Below, piece by piece: positions 1 to 7,498 of a stretch of DNA of 64,000 bases. The notes below the pieces were generated by a model, which worked only from the letters and a program-made list of their open reading frames with translations, did not search any database and was not told the DNA's origin. The DNA comes from Dyella terrae. Its GTDB lineage: Bacteria > Pseudomonadota > Gammaproteobacteria > Xanthomonadales > Rhodanobacteraceae. The position numbers and the translations under genes are program-made. The DNA is taken from the NCBI RefSeq assembly GCF_022394535.1, contig NZ_CP089414.1, forward strand, positions 620,001 through 684,000, given 5' to 3'. Numbering within the stretch: the first letter of the stretch is position 1; each line of letters begins with the position of its first letter.

Positions 1-916
1 TGAAACTGAAGATGAATCCCAGCGGGGAAATGGCGCGTATGGTGCGCAGCCAGCGCAATTCATGGTGCCAAAGGCTGGCGAGCCGCGTTTCGCTGACATC
101 GGTGCCCACGACCAGGTCACTCAGCACCGTATGCAAGCCCAGTTGGCGCGTGCGTTCACCCAGCCAGAAGTCATCCGCCAGGGTGTCCTTCAGCGCGTCG
201 AAGCCACCGATGGCCTCTAAAGCATCGCGGCGCAGGGCAATGGTGGAGCCGAACGCAAAACGGGTAGAGCCGAAAGCGTGTGCCAGCCGTACGGAAGGTG
301 CGAACCAGTCGTCGATGAACAGCTGGCCCAGTCGGGAGCTCAGTGCGGCATGCGATACGCCATGGTAGAGGCACGTCACGATGCCTACGCGCGGATCGTT
401 CAGCGGTGCGGTGACCCGCGAAAGGTAGTCCGGCGTCACGCTGATGTCGCTGTCCGCCAGCACCAGCCAGTCGTGCCGTGCCTGCGCGAGCACGTTCATC
501 AGGTTGCTGACCTTGAGGTTGGCCCCGTGCACCATCGGATCGATCACCAGCGCCATGGGCAACTGGGGAAATTCGCGTTGCAGTCGTTGCACCACGGCGA
601 TAGCCGGATCCTCCGGGTCTCGTACGCCAAAGAGAAGTTCATAGTGCGCGTAGTGTTGCTCGCAGAAGCCGCGCAGGTTCTCGTAAAGCCTTGGCTCGGC
701 GCCATGCAGCGGCTTGAGAACGCTGACCGGTCGGCTTGCCTGATCGTTCACATTCGCTCGCCGATGCTTGCGCACACGTTCGCAGCGGAACCAGGCCCAC
801 AGGCTCAGGCAGGCGTATGCCGTAGCGGACAGGGCCAGTGCGATGCCCAGCCATGACAGCGGTGTTGTAACGGAGGCATGGAACGGCATGAAGTCTGCTC
901 GGACGCGATCCATCAT
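1..916 (-). CDS. hpnI: Hopanoid-associated glycosyltransferase HpnI (3' end outside window)
   Basis: This reverse-strand frame is open from 916 to the window edge, so the C-terminus is missing. An N-terminal membrane helix (around residues 12-35) is followed by a GT2 (GT-A) domain: SVLKPLHGAEP near residue 60, the DxD-type motif VLADSDIS, and ADDFWLG, all typical of the ceramide-glucosyltransferase-like HpnI family. HpnI is known to add N-acetylglucosamine to bacteriohopanetetrol at the inner membrane. Tandem ATG codons at 916 and 913 follow GGAAGGA very closely; ATG 913 or an in-frame ATG at 889 could be the real start. The divergent neighbour starts only 18 bp away. Nearby hpnH, hpnB and idi support the hopanoid role. 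Confidence 0.85.
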   Translation of the reverse strand, partial: MMDRVRADFMPFHASVTTPLSWLGIALALSATAYACLSLWAWFRCERVRKHRRANVNDQASRPVSVLKPLHGAEPRLYENLRGFCEQHYAHYELLFGVRDPEDPAIAVVQRLQREFPQLPMALVIDPMVHGANLKVSNLMNVLAQARHDWLVLADSDISVTPDYLSRVTAPLNDPRVGIVTCLYHGVSHAALSSRLGQLFIDDWFAPSVRLAHAFGSTRFAFGSTIALRRDALEAIGGFDALKDTLADDFWLGERTRQLGLHTVLSDLVVGTDVSETRLASLWHHELRWLRTIRAISPLGFIFSF

Positions 917-934
917 TCCTTCCAAAGTTAATGC

Positions 935-1489
935 ATGCACTTTGTGAAAGCCTATCTTTCCCGATGGCAGTGGGCTGTCCGGTTTCTCCTGGTATGGGGT
1001 CTGTCGTGTGGCGCGGCGTTTGCCCAGGCGCCCTCCGGCGACGGCTCCGCTGCTGCGGCCATCACGGGCGACTGGCTGGTGGATAGTCGTGACGCCATTA
1101 TCCGCATCGAGCCGCAGGGTGATGCCTTTGTCGGCACCATCGTCTGGCAACTGCATGACACCTACGGTCCCGAGGATGGGCCGGAGCTCAATGGCAAGAC
1201 GGTCACGGATCGGCACAATCCCGATCCTGCGTTGCGCTCCCGTCCGTTGACGGGGCTGCGCCTATTGTGGGGCTTGCGTTATGACGCCGACGCGCAAGCC
1301 TGGGTGGATGGCCATGTCTATAACTCGGACAACGGCAAGGAATACCACTGCGAGGTTCATGTGCCGTCACCCGATCGCCTCGTACTGCGTGGCTACATCG
1401 GTATCCCGCTGCTGGGCGGAAGCACGACATGGACTCGTACACACGAGCCCTTTCCTGCACCGGCAAGCAGCGTTCATTCGACGAATTGA
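935..1489 (+). CDS. Secreted DUF2147 family protein
   Basis: The protein has 184 residues. It begins with a basic stretch and a hydrophobic core ending in CGAAFA, a good signal peptide with cleavage near residue 30. The mature part (ITGDWLVDSRDAIIRIEPQGD..., then WGLRYDADAQAWVDGHVYNSDNGKEYHCEV) has the layout of DUF2147: an opening strand in which a product modification is described as VGTIVW, and a central GxVYN(P/S)xxGK motif. Members are small periplasmic beta proteins of unknown biochemical function. ATG at 935 was chosen because the ATG at 931 is in a frame without a signal peptide. No specific role can be assigned. Confidence 0.75.
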   Translation: MHFVKAYLSRWQWAVRFLLVWGLSCGAAFAQAPSGDGSAAAAITGDWLVDSRDAIIRIEPQGDAFVGTIVWQLHDTYGPEDGPELNGKTVTDRHNPDPALRSRPLTGLRLLWGLRYDADAQAWVDGHVYNSDNGKEYHCEVHVPSPDRLVLRGYIGIPLLGGSTTWTRTHEPFPAPASSVHSTN

Positions 1490-1657
1490 CGACGGGCGAC
1501 GCGGCGCAAATGTTTGCGAGGGGCTACTCGGCTTCGCTCATCCTTGCTAGCCTGAGTGGGCATTCGTTTGACGGTCGGAAGCGCGTTACGCCATTTGTGA
1601 CGAAGATGTGATGACCGGGCGTGTATCGCTGTCCACCGGAAGAGAGAGGTTTGAGCC

Positions 1658-2266
1658 TTGGCTAGCCGCGAGTTGGACTACAACGAAAGAGTCTGGTCAA
1701 GGGACGTGGTTTCCTTCCAGGATGAGCCGCTGGTGCTGGTCGATGAACACGACCGCGAAACTGGCTTCCTCGACAAAGCTGCCGCACACCACGGGCAGGG
1801 CATCCTGCATCGTGCGTTCTCGTTATTCGTGTTCAACACGGATGGCGAGTTGTTGCTCCAGCAGCGCGCCGAAGGCAAGCGATTGTGGCCCGGGTATTGG
1901 TCCAATACCTGCTGTAGCCATCCGCGTCGCGGCGAGACTATGGAGACTGCTATCCACCGCCGGCTCGGCGAAGAGCTGGGCATGCAGTGCGAGTTCCAGT
2001 TTCAGTTCAAGTTTCAGTATCAGGCGCAATTCGATGCGGAAGGTGCGGAACATGAACTCTGCTGGGTCTATGCCGGTCGAACGGATGTGGCGCCTGTCGC
2101 CAATATCCATGAGATCGCCGCATTGCGCTATGTGGCGCCGGATGCACTCGATCGCGAGATCGTTGCCCATCCGGAACGCTTCACGCCGTGGTTCAAGATC
2201 GAGTGGGATCGATTGCGGCGAGAGCATGCGCATGTGTTTTCGCCGCCGGCGACGCTGGCGTCCTGA
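1658..2266 (+). CDS. idi: Isopentenyl-diphosphate Delta-isomerase, type I
   Basis: The protein has 202 residues and interconverts IPP and DMAPP, the precursors of squalene and therefore of hopanoids. It carries the type I (Nudix-fold) signatures: FVFNTDGELLLQQRAEGKRLWPGYWSNTCCSHP with the catalytic Cys, the Nudix-like segment GETMETAIHRRLGEELG, and EHELCWVYAG with the catalytic Glu. The start is TTG at 1658, about 8 nt after AGAGAGAGG, an SD-like sequence; no upstream ATG gives the family N-terminus. It lies about 100 bp before hpnH on the same strand, consistent with a shared isoprenoid/hopanoid role. Confidence 0.9.
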   Translation: MASRELDYNERVWSRDVVSFQDEPLVLVDEHDRETGFLDKAAAHHGQGILHRAFSLFVFNTDGELLLQQRAEGKRLWPGYWSNTCCSHPRRGETMETAIHRRLGEELGMQCEFQFQFKFQYQAQFDAEGAEHELCWVYAGRTDVAPVANIHEIAALRYVAPDALDREIVAHPERFTPWFKIEWDRLRREHAHVFSPPATLAS

Positions 2267-2368
2267 GCGCCTATACTTTGGTTCAACGATGTAAACGTCT
2301 GGAATTTTGTGGCTCGCGCCAGTGGCGCGGCTCGTAACGATCCATCGATCATCGATGAGGAGATTCCG

Positions 2369-3508
2369 TTGGGCATTCCTCTTATTCAGCAAACCAAGAT
2401 CGCGCGTTACATCATCAGCAAGAAGCTGAGCGGACAGAAGCGGTATCCGCTGGCGATGATGTTGGAGCCTTTGTTTCAGTGCAATCTGGCCTGTGCAGGT
2501 TGCGGCAAGATTGATCATCCGAAGGATATTCTGCAGAAACGCATGAGCGTGGAAGACGCCCTGCGTGCTGTGGACGAGTGCGATGCACCGGTAGTGTCGA
2601 TTCCCGGTGGCGAGCCACTGATCCACAAGGAGATGCCGCAGATCGTGCAGGGTCTGATCGCGCGCGAGAAGTTCATCTACCTGTGCACCAATGCGCTCCT
2701 GTTGACCAAGCACATCGACGAGTACACGCCGTCGCCGTACTTCACCTGGTCCGTCCATCTGGATGGACTGAAGGAGCGGCACGATCAGTCCGTGTGCATG
2801 GAGGGCGTGTTCGACAAGGCAGTGGCAGCGATCAAGCTGGCGTTGTCCCGCGGGTTCCGCGTCACCATCAACTGCACGCTATTCAATAACGAGAAACCGG
2901 AAGAGATCGCCGAGTTCTTCGACTTCGCCATGTCGCTGGGCATCGAGGGCATCACGGTCTCGCCGGGTTACAGCTACCAGCATGCGCCGCGACAGGATGT
3001 GTTCCTTGGGCGCACGGAAAGCAAGAATCTTTTCCGCGACGTGTTCCGTGTTGGCAAGGAACGCAAGAGCAAGTGGGTGTTCAATCAGTCGTCGATGTTC
3101 CTGGACTTTATCGCGGGCAACCAGAGCTATCAGTGCACGCCGTGGTCCAACCCCACCTACAACATCTTTGGTTGGCAGCGACCGTGCTATCTGCTGGTCG
3201 ATGAGGGCTATGCCAGCTCGTACAAAGAGTTGATGGAAGACACCGCGTGGGACAAGTACGGCGTCGGCATCAACCCCAAGTGTGATAACTGCATGGCGCA
3301 CTGCGGTTTCGAAGGCACGGCAGTGGATGACACCTTTGCGCATCCGTTGAAGGCCGCGCGCGTGGCGACGTTTGGTCCGCGCACAGACGGCGCGATGGCG
3401 CCGGATCTACCGGTGCTGTACGGCGATCGCAACGATGCAACGGCCATCCACATTCCCATCAGTGCCATCCAGCGTCGGAACTCGTCTGGGATAGATGCTG
3501 GCCACTGA
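2369..3508 (+). CDS. hpnH: Hopanoid radical SAM protein HpnH (adenosylhopane synthase)
   Basis: The protein has 379 residues. HpnH adds the 5'-deoxyadenosyl radical to diploptene to give adenosylhopane, the first step to C35 hopanoids. The radical-SAM cluster motif CxxxCxxC is visible as CNLACAGC about 35 residues in, followed by SIPGGEPL (SAM-binding GGE). A Cys-rich C-terminal segment (NPKCDNCMAHCGFEG) is typical of HpnH. The frame is open upstream to GTG 2309, but TTG 2369 is preferred: GAGGAG ends six bases before it, and the product then starts GIPLIQQTKIARYIISKKLSG, like the family N-terminus. Confidence 0.9.
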   Translation: MGIPLIQQTKIARYIISKKLSGQKRYPLAMMLEPLFQCNLACAGCGKIDHPKDILQKRMSVEDALRAVDECDAPVVSIPGGEPLIHKEMPQIVQGLIAREKFIYLCTNALLLTKHIDEYTPSPYFTWSVHLDGLKERHDQSVCMEGVFDKAVAAIKLALSRGFRVTINCTLFNNEKPEEIAEFFDFAMSLGIEGITVSPGYSYQHAPRQDVFLGRTESKNLFRDVFRVGKERKSKWVFNQSSMFLDFIAGNQSYQCTPWSNPTYNIFGWQRPCYLLVDEGYASSYKELMEDTAWDKYGVGINPKCDNCMAHCGFEGTAVDDTFAHPLKAARVATFGPRTDGAMAPDLPVLYGDRNDATAIHIPISAIQRRNSSGIDAGH

Positions 3509-3530
3509 GGGCGCGCCTGTTTTCCTCGCT

Positions 3531-3613
3531 GTCATTCCCGCGAAAGCGGGAATCCAGCGTCTTTGCTCGGGCGAAACCTAAGGGCACTGGATTCCCGCTT
3601 TCGCGGGAATGAC
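3531..3613. repeat. REP-like inverted repeat between hpnH and hpnB
   Basis: Two perfectly complementary 27-nt arms (3531-3557 and 3587-3613) are separated by 29 nt. Each arm is itself a short palindrome, ATTCCCGC-GAAA-GCGGGAAT, followed by CCAG. Repeats of this CATTCCCGCGAAAGCGGGAA type are common extragenic elements in Xanthomonadales. The pair could fold into a long hairpin and may end or stabilise the hpnH transcript. No T-tract follows, so a simple intrinsic terminator is less likely. Confidence 0.85.
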
Positions 3614-3651
3614 GGTGCTTTGAGATGTGGCTCTTGAGTGGACCCTAGTTC

Positions 3652-4758
3652 ATGTGGCTATTCATCTGCGCCATCGTCCCGGCCTTGATGTGGCTGGGAC
3701 TGTTGCTCGTGCCGTGGCGACCTTGGAGCACGCGCGAGCATCTTGAGGCCGCTTCACCGTCGGGCTTAAGGCTCGACGGCATCACGGTGTTGATTCCCGC
3801 ACGCAACGAGGCCGACGTGATCGGTACGACGCTGCGTGGCCTGCAGGCGCAAGGTGAGGGCTTGCAGGTCATCGTGATCGACGACCAATCGACCGATGCC
3901 ACGGCGGCGATGGCGAGTGCCTTCCCGAATGTTCGCGTGGTTTCCGGTGCACCTCTGCCGGATGGCTGGGCGGGCAAACTCTGGGCATTGGAGCAGGGCC
4001 GGCAACACGTGCGTACGCCGCTGACTTTGCTGCTGGATGCGGACATCGAGTTGCGCCCTGGCATGCTGGCGACCCTGCTGTCACACAAGCAGCGTGAGCA
4101 GCGGCAGTTCGTGTCGATCATGGCGGATCTGCGCCGCACCAGTTTCTGGGATCGCCTGCTGCTGCCCGCGTTCGTCTATTACTTCAAGCTGCTTTATCCG
4201 TTCGCCATTTCCAATTCGCGCTCCACGCTGGTGGCAGCGGGGGCGGGCGGCTGCATCCTGGTTGATACGGACATGCTGGAGCGCATCGGCGCCTTTGCCA
4301 GCTTGCGCGATGCACTGATCGACGATTGCACGCTCGCGCGTCAGATAAAACGGGCGGGTGGGCGTACCTGGATCGGGCTGAGTCGTGACGTGGTAAGCCT
4401 GCGGCCGTACGGCAGTTTCGATTCCATCCACCGCATGGTCGCGCGCTCGGCGTTTACCCAATTGGGCTACTCGACCGCGTTACTGCTGGTGGTGACGTTC
4501 CTGTTCCTGCTGGCTTACGGTGTGCCGCTGGCCTTGCTCGGGGCGCTGCATGTCTGGCCGCTGGCCTGGGTGGCCTTGTTGGCGATGATGCTGGGTTATC
4601 TGCCCATGCTCCGGTACTACCGGATGCCTCTGTGGTGGGCATTGCTGCTGCCGCTGGGTGCGGCCCTGTATCTAGGCATGACCTGGAGTTCGGCAATCCG
4701 TTACTGGCGTGGCGTGCGCTCCCAATGGAAGGGGCGGGTCTACGGTACGGGTGTGTGA
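3652..4758 (+). CDS. hpnB: Hopene-associated glycosyltransferase HpnB
   Basis: The protein has 368 residues: an N-terminal membrane helix, a GT2 catalytic domain (ITVLIPARNEADVIGTTLRGL, VIVIDDQSTDAT, LLLDADIEL as DxD) and three or four C-terminal helices. The segment SRSTLVAAGAGGCILVDTDML is characteristic of HpnB. The family is found in hopanoid loci but its exact donor and acceptor are not established. ATG 3652 directly begins the first helix. It follows hpnH on the same strand after a 143-bp gap containing the REP-like repeat. Confidence 0.85.
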   Translation: MWLFICAIVPALMWLGLLLVPWRPWSTREHLEAASPSGLRLDGITVLIPARNEADVIGTTLRGLQAQGEGLQVIVIDDQSTDATAAMASAFPNVRVVSGAPLPDGWAGKLWALEQGRQHVRTPLTLLLDADIELRPGMLATLLSHKQREQRQFVSIMADLRRTSFWDRLLLPAFVYYFKLLYPFAISNSRSTLVAAGAGGCILVDTDMLERIGAFASLRDALIDDCTLARQIKRAGGRTWIGLSRDVVSLRPYGSFDSIHRMVARSAFTQLGYSTALLLVVTFLFLLAYGVPLALLGALHVWPLAWVALLAMMLGYLPMLRYYRMPLWWALLLPLGAALYLGMTWSSAIRYWRGVRSQWKGRVYGTGV

Positions 4759-4834
4759 TTTTCTTTTTAATCAATGATTTATATTTTAGGCGCGACCCGC
4801 TGAATCTCGATCCATGAGAATGCCGTCGTGGTAT

Positions 4835-4859
4835 CTTGATTACCGTCCCGGTAATCAAG
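4835..4859. promoter_or_regulatory. Candidate SOS (LexA-type) operator, perfect 25-bp palindrome
   Basis: The arms CTTGATTACCG and CGGTAATCAAG flank the 3-nt centre TCC with no mismatch. The palindrome ends 7 nt before the ATG of the UmuD/LexA-like gene that opens the imuA-imuB-dnaE2 operon. Damage-inducible cassettes of this type are repressed by LexA proteins with lineage-specific operators. The position over the translation start region and the perfect symmetry make this the best operator candidate, but which repressor binds is inferred. Confidence 0.6.
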
Positions 4860-4866
4860 TCATTCC

Positions 4867-5436
4867 ATGCCTCCTTCAGAACACGGTGGACGCCGCTCCG
4901 GCGCCGGTCGCCCCGCTGGCGAACCGAGCCAGCGCATTCGTGTGCCTGACAGCCAGGTGCCAGGGGTGCTGGCCTACCTGGAGGCTTACCGCAGCCCGGC
5001 CTCGTTGGAGGCGCCGCGCCCCGTTTCACTGGATCCGTCGACGGTCGCGCTGACGGCCTTCCTCAGTCGGGTGCCGGCCGGTGTGCCCACGCTGGCCGAT
5101 GACGACGTCGACGAAGTGGTCGATCTCAACCAGCATCTGGTACTGCCTGGGCATGAGCCGAGCACCTTCATCATTCGCGTGTCGGGCTGGTCGATGATCG
5201 GCGCGGGCATCTTCGATGGCGATGAAGTGCTGGTGGATCGCGCGCTTGCGCCGCGCCAGGGCGACATCGTGGTGGCGGTGGTCAATAACGAGTTGACCAT
5301 CAAGCGCCTGGGCAAGGTGGATGGGCACGTGGCGTTGCTGCCGGAGAACGCGCACTTCAAGCCCATTGTGTTCCGTGAGGGCGAGACGCTCAGCGTGTGG
5401 GGCGTCGTTACGCGTTGCCTGCGAACCTTGCGGTAA
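4867..5436 (+). CDS. UmuD/LexA-like S24 autoprotease at head of imu operon
   Basis: The protein has 189 residues. The C-terminal half is a peptidase S24 domain: cleavage-type pair Ala71-Gly72, catalytic Ser109 in VSGWSM and Lys146 in ELTIKRLGK, with the Ser-Lys spacing of UmuD (37). RecA filaments trigger self-cleavage in this family. The N-terminal 70 residues are not the usual LexA winged helix; they start with a basic Gly/Arg stretch (GGRRSGAGRPAGEP) and IRVPDSQVPGVLAYLEAYR. It could be a LexA2-type repressor of the operon or a UmuD-like polymerase accessory protein; there is no umuC next to it. It begins 7 bp after the palindrome and lies 7 bp before imuA. Confidence 0.75.
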   Translation: MPPSEHGGRRSGAGRPAGEPSQRIRVPDSQVPGVLAYLEAYRSPASLEAPRPVSLDPSTVALTAFLSRVPAGVPTLADDDVDEVVDLNQHLVLPGHEPSTFIIRVSGWSMIGAGIFDGDEVLVDRALAPRQGDIVVAVVNNELTIKRLGKVDGHVALLPENAHFKPIVFREGETLSVWGVVTRCLRTLR

Positions 5437-5443
5437 CCGTGTC

Positions 5444-6073
5444 ATGGGTCAGGTCGTCGCGCTCGATTCGCTCCTCCATAGCCGCCAGGTCTGGCAAGGG
5501 CGTGCCGCTCCAGCGCCGTCCAGCACCCAGCCCACTGGCTGGCCGATGCTTGATGCGGCGTTGCCGAGCGGTGGCTGGCCCGAGCATGCGATGACCGAGA
5601 TCCTGCTGCCTGCCGATGGCGTGGGCGAATTACAGTTGGTGCTTCCCACGCTGGCGCGACTGACGCGCGAGCAACGCACGGTGATGGTGATCGCGCCACC
5701 CTACGTGCCTTACGTGGCGGGATGGGAGGCGCGTGGTGTGGTGATGTCGCGCGTGGATATCGTGCAGGCCGACGAGCGCGACGTGCTGTGGGCTGCGGAG
5801 CAGTGTCTGCGCTCGGCCAGTTGCGCTGCCGTGCTGGCATGGCCCATGAAAGCGGACGATCGTTCGCTGCGCCGCCTGCAGGTAGCCGCCGATACCGGCA
5901 AAGCATTGGCCTTTGTATTTCGTGATCGCCACCATGCGGTGCAGGCTTCGCCGGCCGCCCTGCGCCTGGAATTGGAAAGCACACCCGAGTGGCAGGTGCG
6001 CGTACGCAAATGCCGTGGCGGCAATCCGCCGATGCAGGCGGTATCGCTGGCGTTGGCTTCTGGCTGGTCGTGA
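5444..6073 (+). CDS. imuA: ImuA, RecA-like translesion synthesis accessory protein
   Basis: The protein has 209 residues. ImuA (SulA/RecA-fold) works with ImuB and DnaE2 in damage-induced mutagenesis. The start MGQVVALDSLLHSRQVWQGR, the segment PTGWPMLDAALPSGGWPEHAMTEILL, and TVMVIAPPYVPYVAGWEARGV match the family. The frame is open upstream to 5321, but ATG 5444 follows the previous gene's stop by 7 bp and gives the family N-terminus. It is part of a tight operon, 12 bp before imuB. Confidence 0.88.
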   Translation: MGQVVALDSLLHSRQVWQGRAAPAPSSTQPTGWPMLDAALPSGGWPEHAMTEILLPADGVGELQLVLPTLARLTREQRTVMVIAPPYVPYVAGWEARGVVMSRVDIVQADERDVLWAAEQCLRSASCAAVLAWPMKADDRSLRRLQVAADTGKALAFVFRDRHHAVQASPAALRLELESTPEWQVRVRKCRGGNPPMQAVSLALASGWS

Positions 6074-6085
6074 CGGGACGCTATC

Positions 6086-7498
6086 GTGCTCTGGGCCTGC
6101 ATACTGCTGCCGCAACTGGCGCTGGACGGTGTCCTCCGGCGACGGCCACCCTCGGACGAGCCGCTGGTGTTGGTGAGTGGCCCCGCGCAGGCGCGCATCG
6201 TGCATGCAGCCAATGCATCAGCACGTGCGGCGGGCATGTATCGCGGGCAGAAGCTCGTCGCGGCACAGGCGCTGCTGCAACAGTTCGTGATGATCGAGCA
6301 CGACGCGGAAGACGAGGCACGCTGGCATCGTCTGTTGGCTGCCTGGGCGTACCGTTATAGCGCCGAGGTCGGCCTGTATGCGCATGCCGTGGTGCTGGAG
6401 GTCAGTCGCAGCCTCAATCTATTTGGACCGTGGCCGCGTTTTGAGTCGCTGCTCCGCGATGACCTGAAAGAGCTGGGTTTTCGTCATCGCGTTGCACTCG
6501 CGCCGACGCCGCACGCCGCCTATGTGCTGGCGGGTGTGCACGATGGTCTGGCCGTCACCTCGCCGGAGATGCTTCGGGAGGCACTGTCTCCCGTACCCAT
6601 TGCGCGTGCGCGTTTGCCGGCGGAGGCCACGCAAGGCTTGCCGTCGATGGGTATTCGCACACTGGGGCAGGTGTTCAAGCTGCCGCGTGCCGGGTTGCAG
6701 CGGCGTTTTGGTGAGGCCTTGGTGGCCCAGCTTGATCGCCTGACCGGTGACGAGCCGACACCCATGGAAAGCTACCGTCCGCCCGACGCGTTCGAGCAAC
6801 GCATGGAGTGGACGCACGAGATCGAGCACGTTGAAGCCTTGATGTTTCCATTGCGCCGCCTGACCGGCGACATGGCGGCGTATCTCGCAGGCCGCGATGG
6901 TGGTGTGCAGCGTTTCGAACTCGAGCTGGAACATCGCAGCGGTGCGCCGACACATGTTGCGGTAGGTATGCTCACCGCCGCGCGCGATGCCGCGTTGCTG
7001 TTCGATTGTGCGCGTGGTCGCATCGAGCGACTTGAGCTGCCGCAACCGGTCATGGCCATGCGACTGGTGGCGCGCGAATTGCCGCCGTTCGTGCCGGCGG
7101 GCCGCGACCTGTTCGATACGCGCCCGGTTCATGCGGTGCCATTGGAGCAGTTGCGCGAACGTTTGCGCGCACGGTTGGGCGAGCAGGCCATTCAACACCT
7201 GCGCCGCACGGTGGATCCGCGGCCCGAAAAAGCGCAAAGCACGTCCGCGGCATCCACCTGGGCAACGTCGCCGGAAACCTTGCCGCGTCCCACCTGGTTG
7301 CTGGATACGCCGCGCCCTTTGCGCGGCCCGCCGCCCGAAGTGCTGGCCGGCCCTGAGCGCCTCGAAACCGGCTGGTGGGATGGTGGCGACATACGGCGTG
7401 ATTACTACGTGGTGCGCACAACGCAAGGACAATGCGCCTGGGTGTTTTGCGCACCGGGCGAGCAAGGGAACTGGATGCTTCACGGGTGGTTCGCATGA
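6086..7498 (+). CDS. imuB: ImuB, Y-family polymerase homologue (non-catalytic)
   Basis: The protein has 470 residues. ImuB resembles Y-family polymerases but lacks the catalytic acidic residues; it acts as a hub joining the beta clamp, ImuA and DnaE2. The N-terminus ([20 protein letters not shown]) lacks the metal-binding Asp of active enzymes, and [23 protein letters not shown] occupies the palm position. The little-finger region follows ([24 protein letters not shown]). Start GTG 6086 is the earliest start in the frame after the imuA stop. The stop overlaps the dnaE2 start by 4 nt (ATGA), indicating translational coupling. Confidence 0.88.
   Translation: MLWACILLPQLALDGVLRRRPPSDEPLVLVSGPAQARIVHAANASARAAGMYRGQKLVAAQALLQQFVMIEHDAEDEARWHRLLAAWAYRYSAEVGLYAHAVVLEVSRSLNLFGPWPRFESLLRDDLKELGFRHRVALAPTPHAAYVLAGVHDGLAVTSPEMLREALSPVPIARARLPAEATQGLPSMGIRTLGQVFKLPRAGLQRRFGEALVAQLDRLTGDEPTPMESYRPPDAFEQRMEWTHEIEHVEALMFPLRRLTGDMAAYLAGRDGGVQRFELELEHRSGAPTHVAVGMLTAARDAALLFDCARGRIERLELPQPVMAMRLVARELPPFVPAGRDLFDTRPVHAVPLEQLRERLRARLGEQAIQHLRRTVDPRPEKAQSTSAASTWATSPETLPRPTWLLDTPRPLRGPPPEVLAGPERLETGWWDGGDIRRDYYVVRTTQGQCAWVFCAPGEQGNWMLHGWFA

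Noticed and set aside
278-856. 192-residue plus-strand frame over hpnI
   Set aside because: It is antisense to a clear GT2 protein and has no family features; high GC makes such frames common.
1823-2782. 319-residue minus-strand frame over idi and hpnH
   Set aside because: It crosses two well-supported genes on the other strand and resembles nothing.
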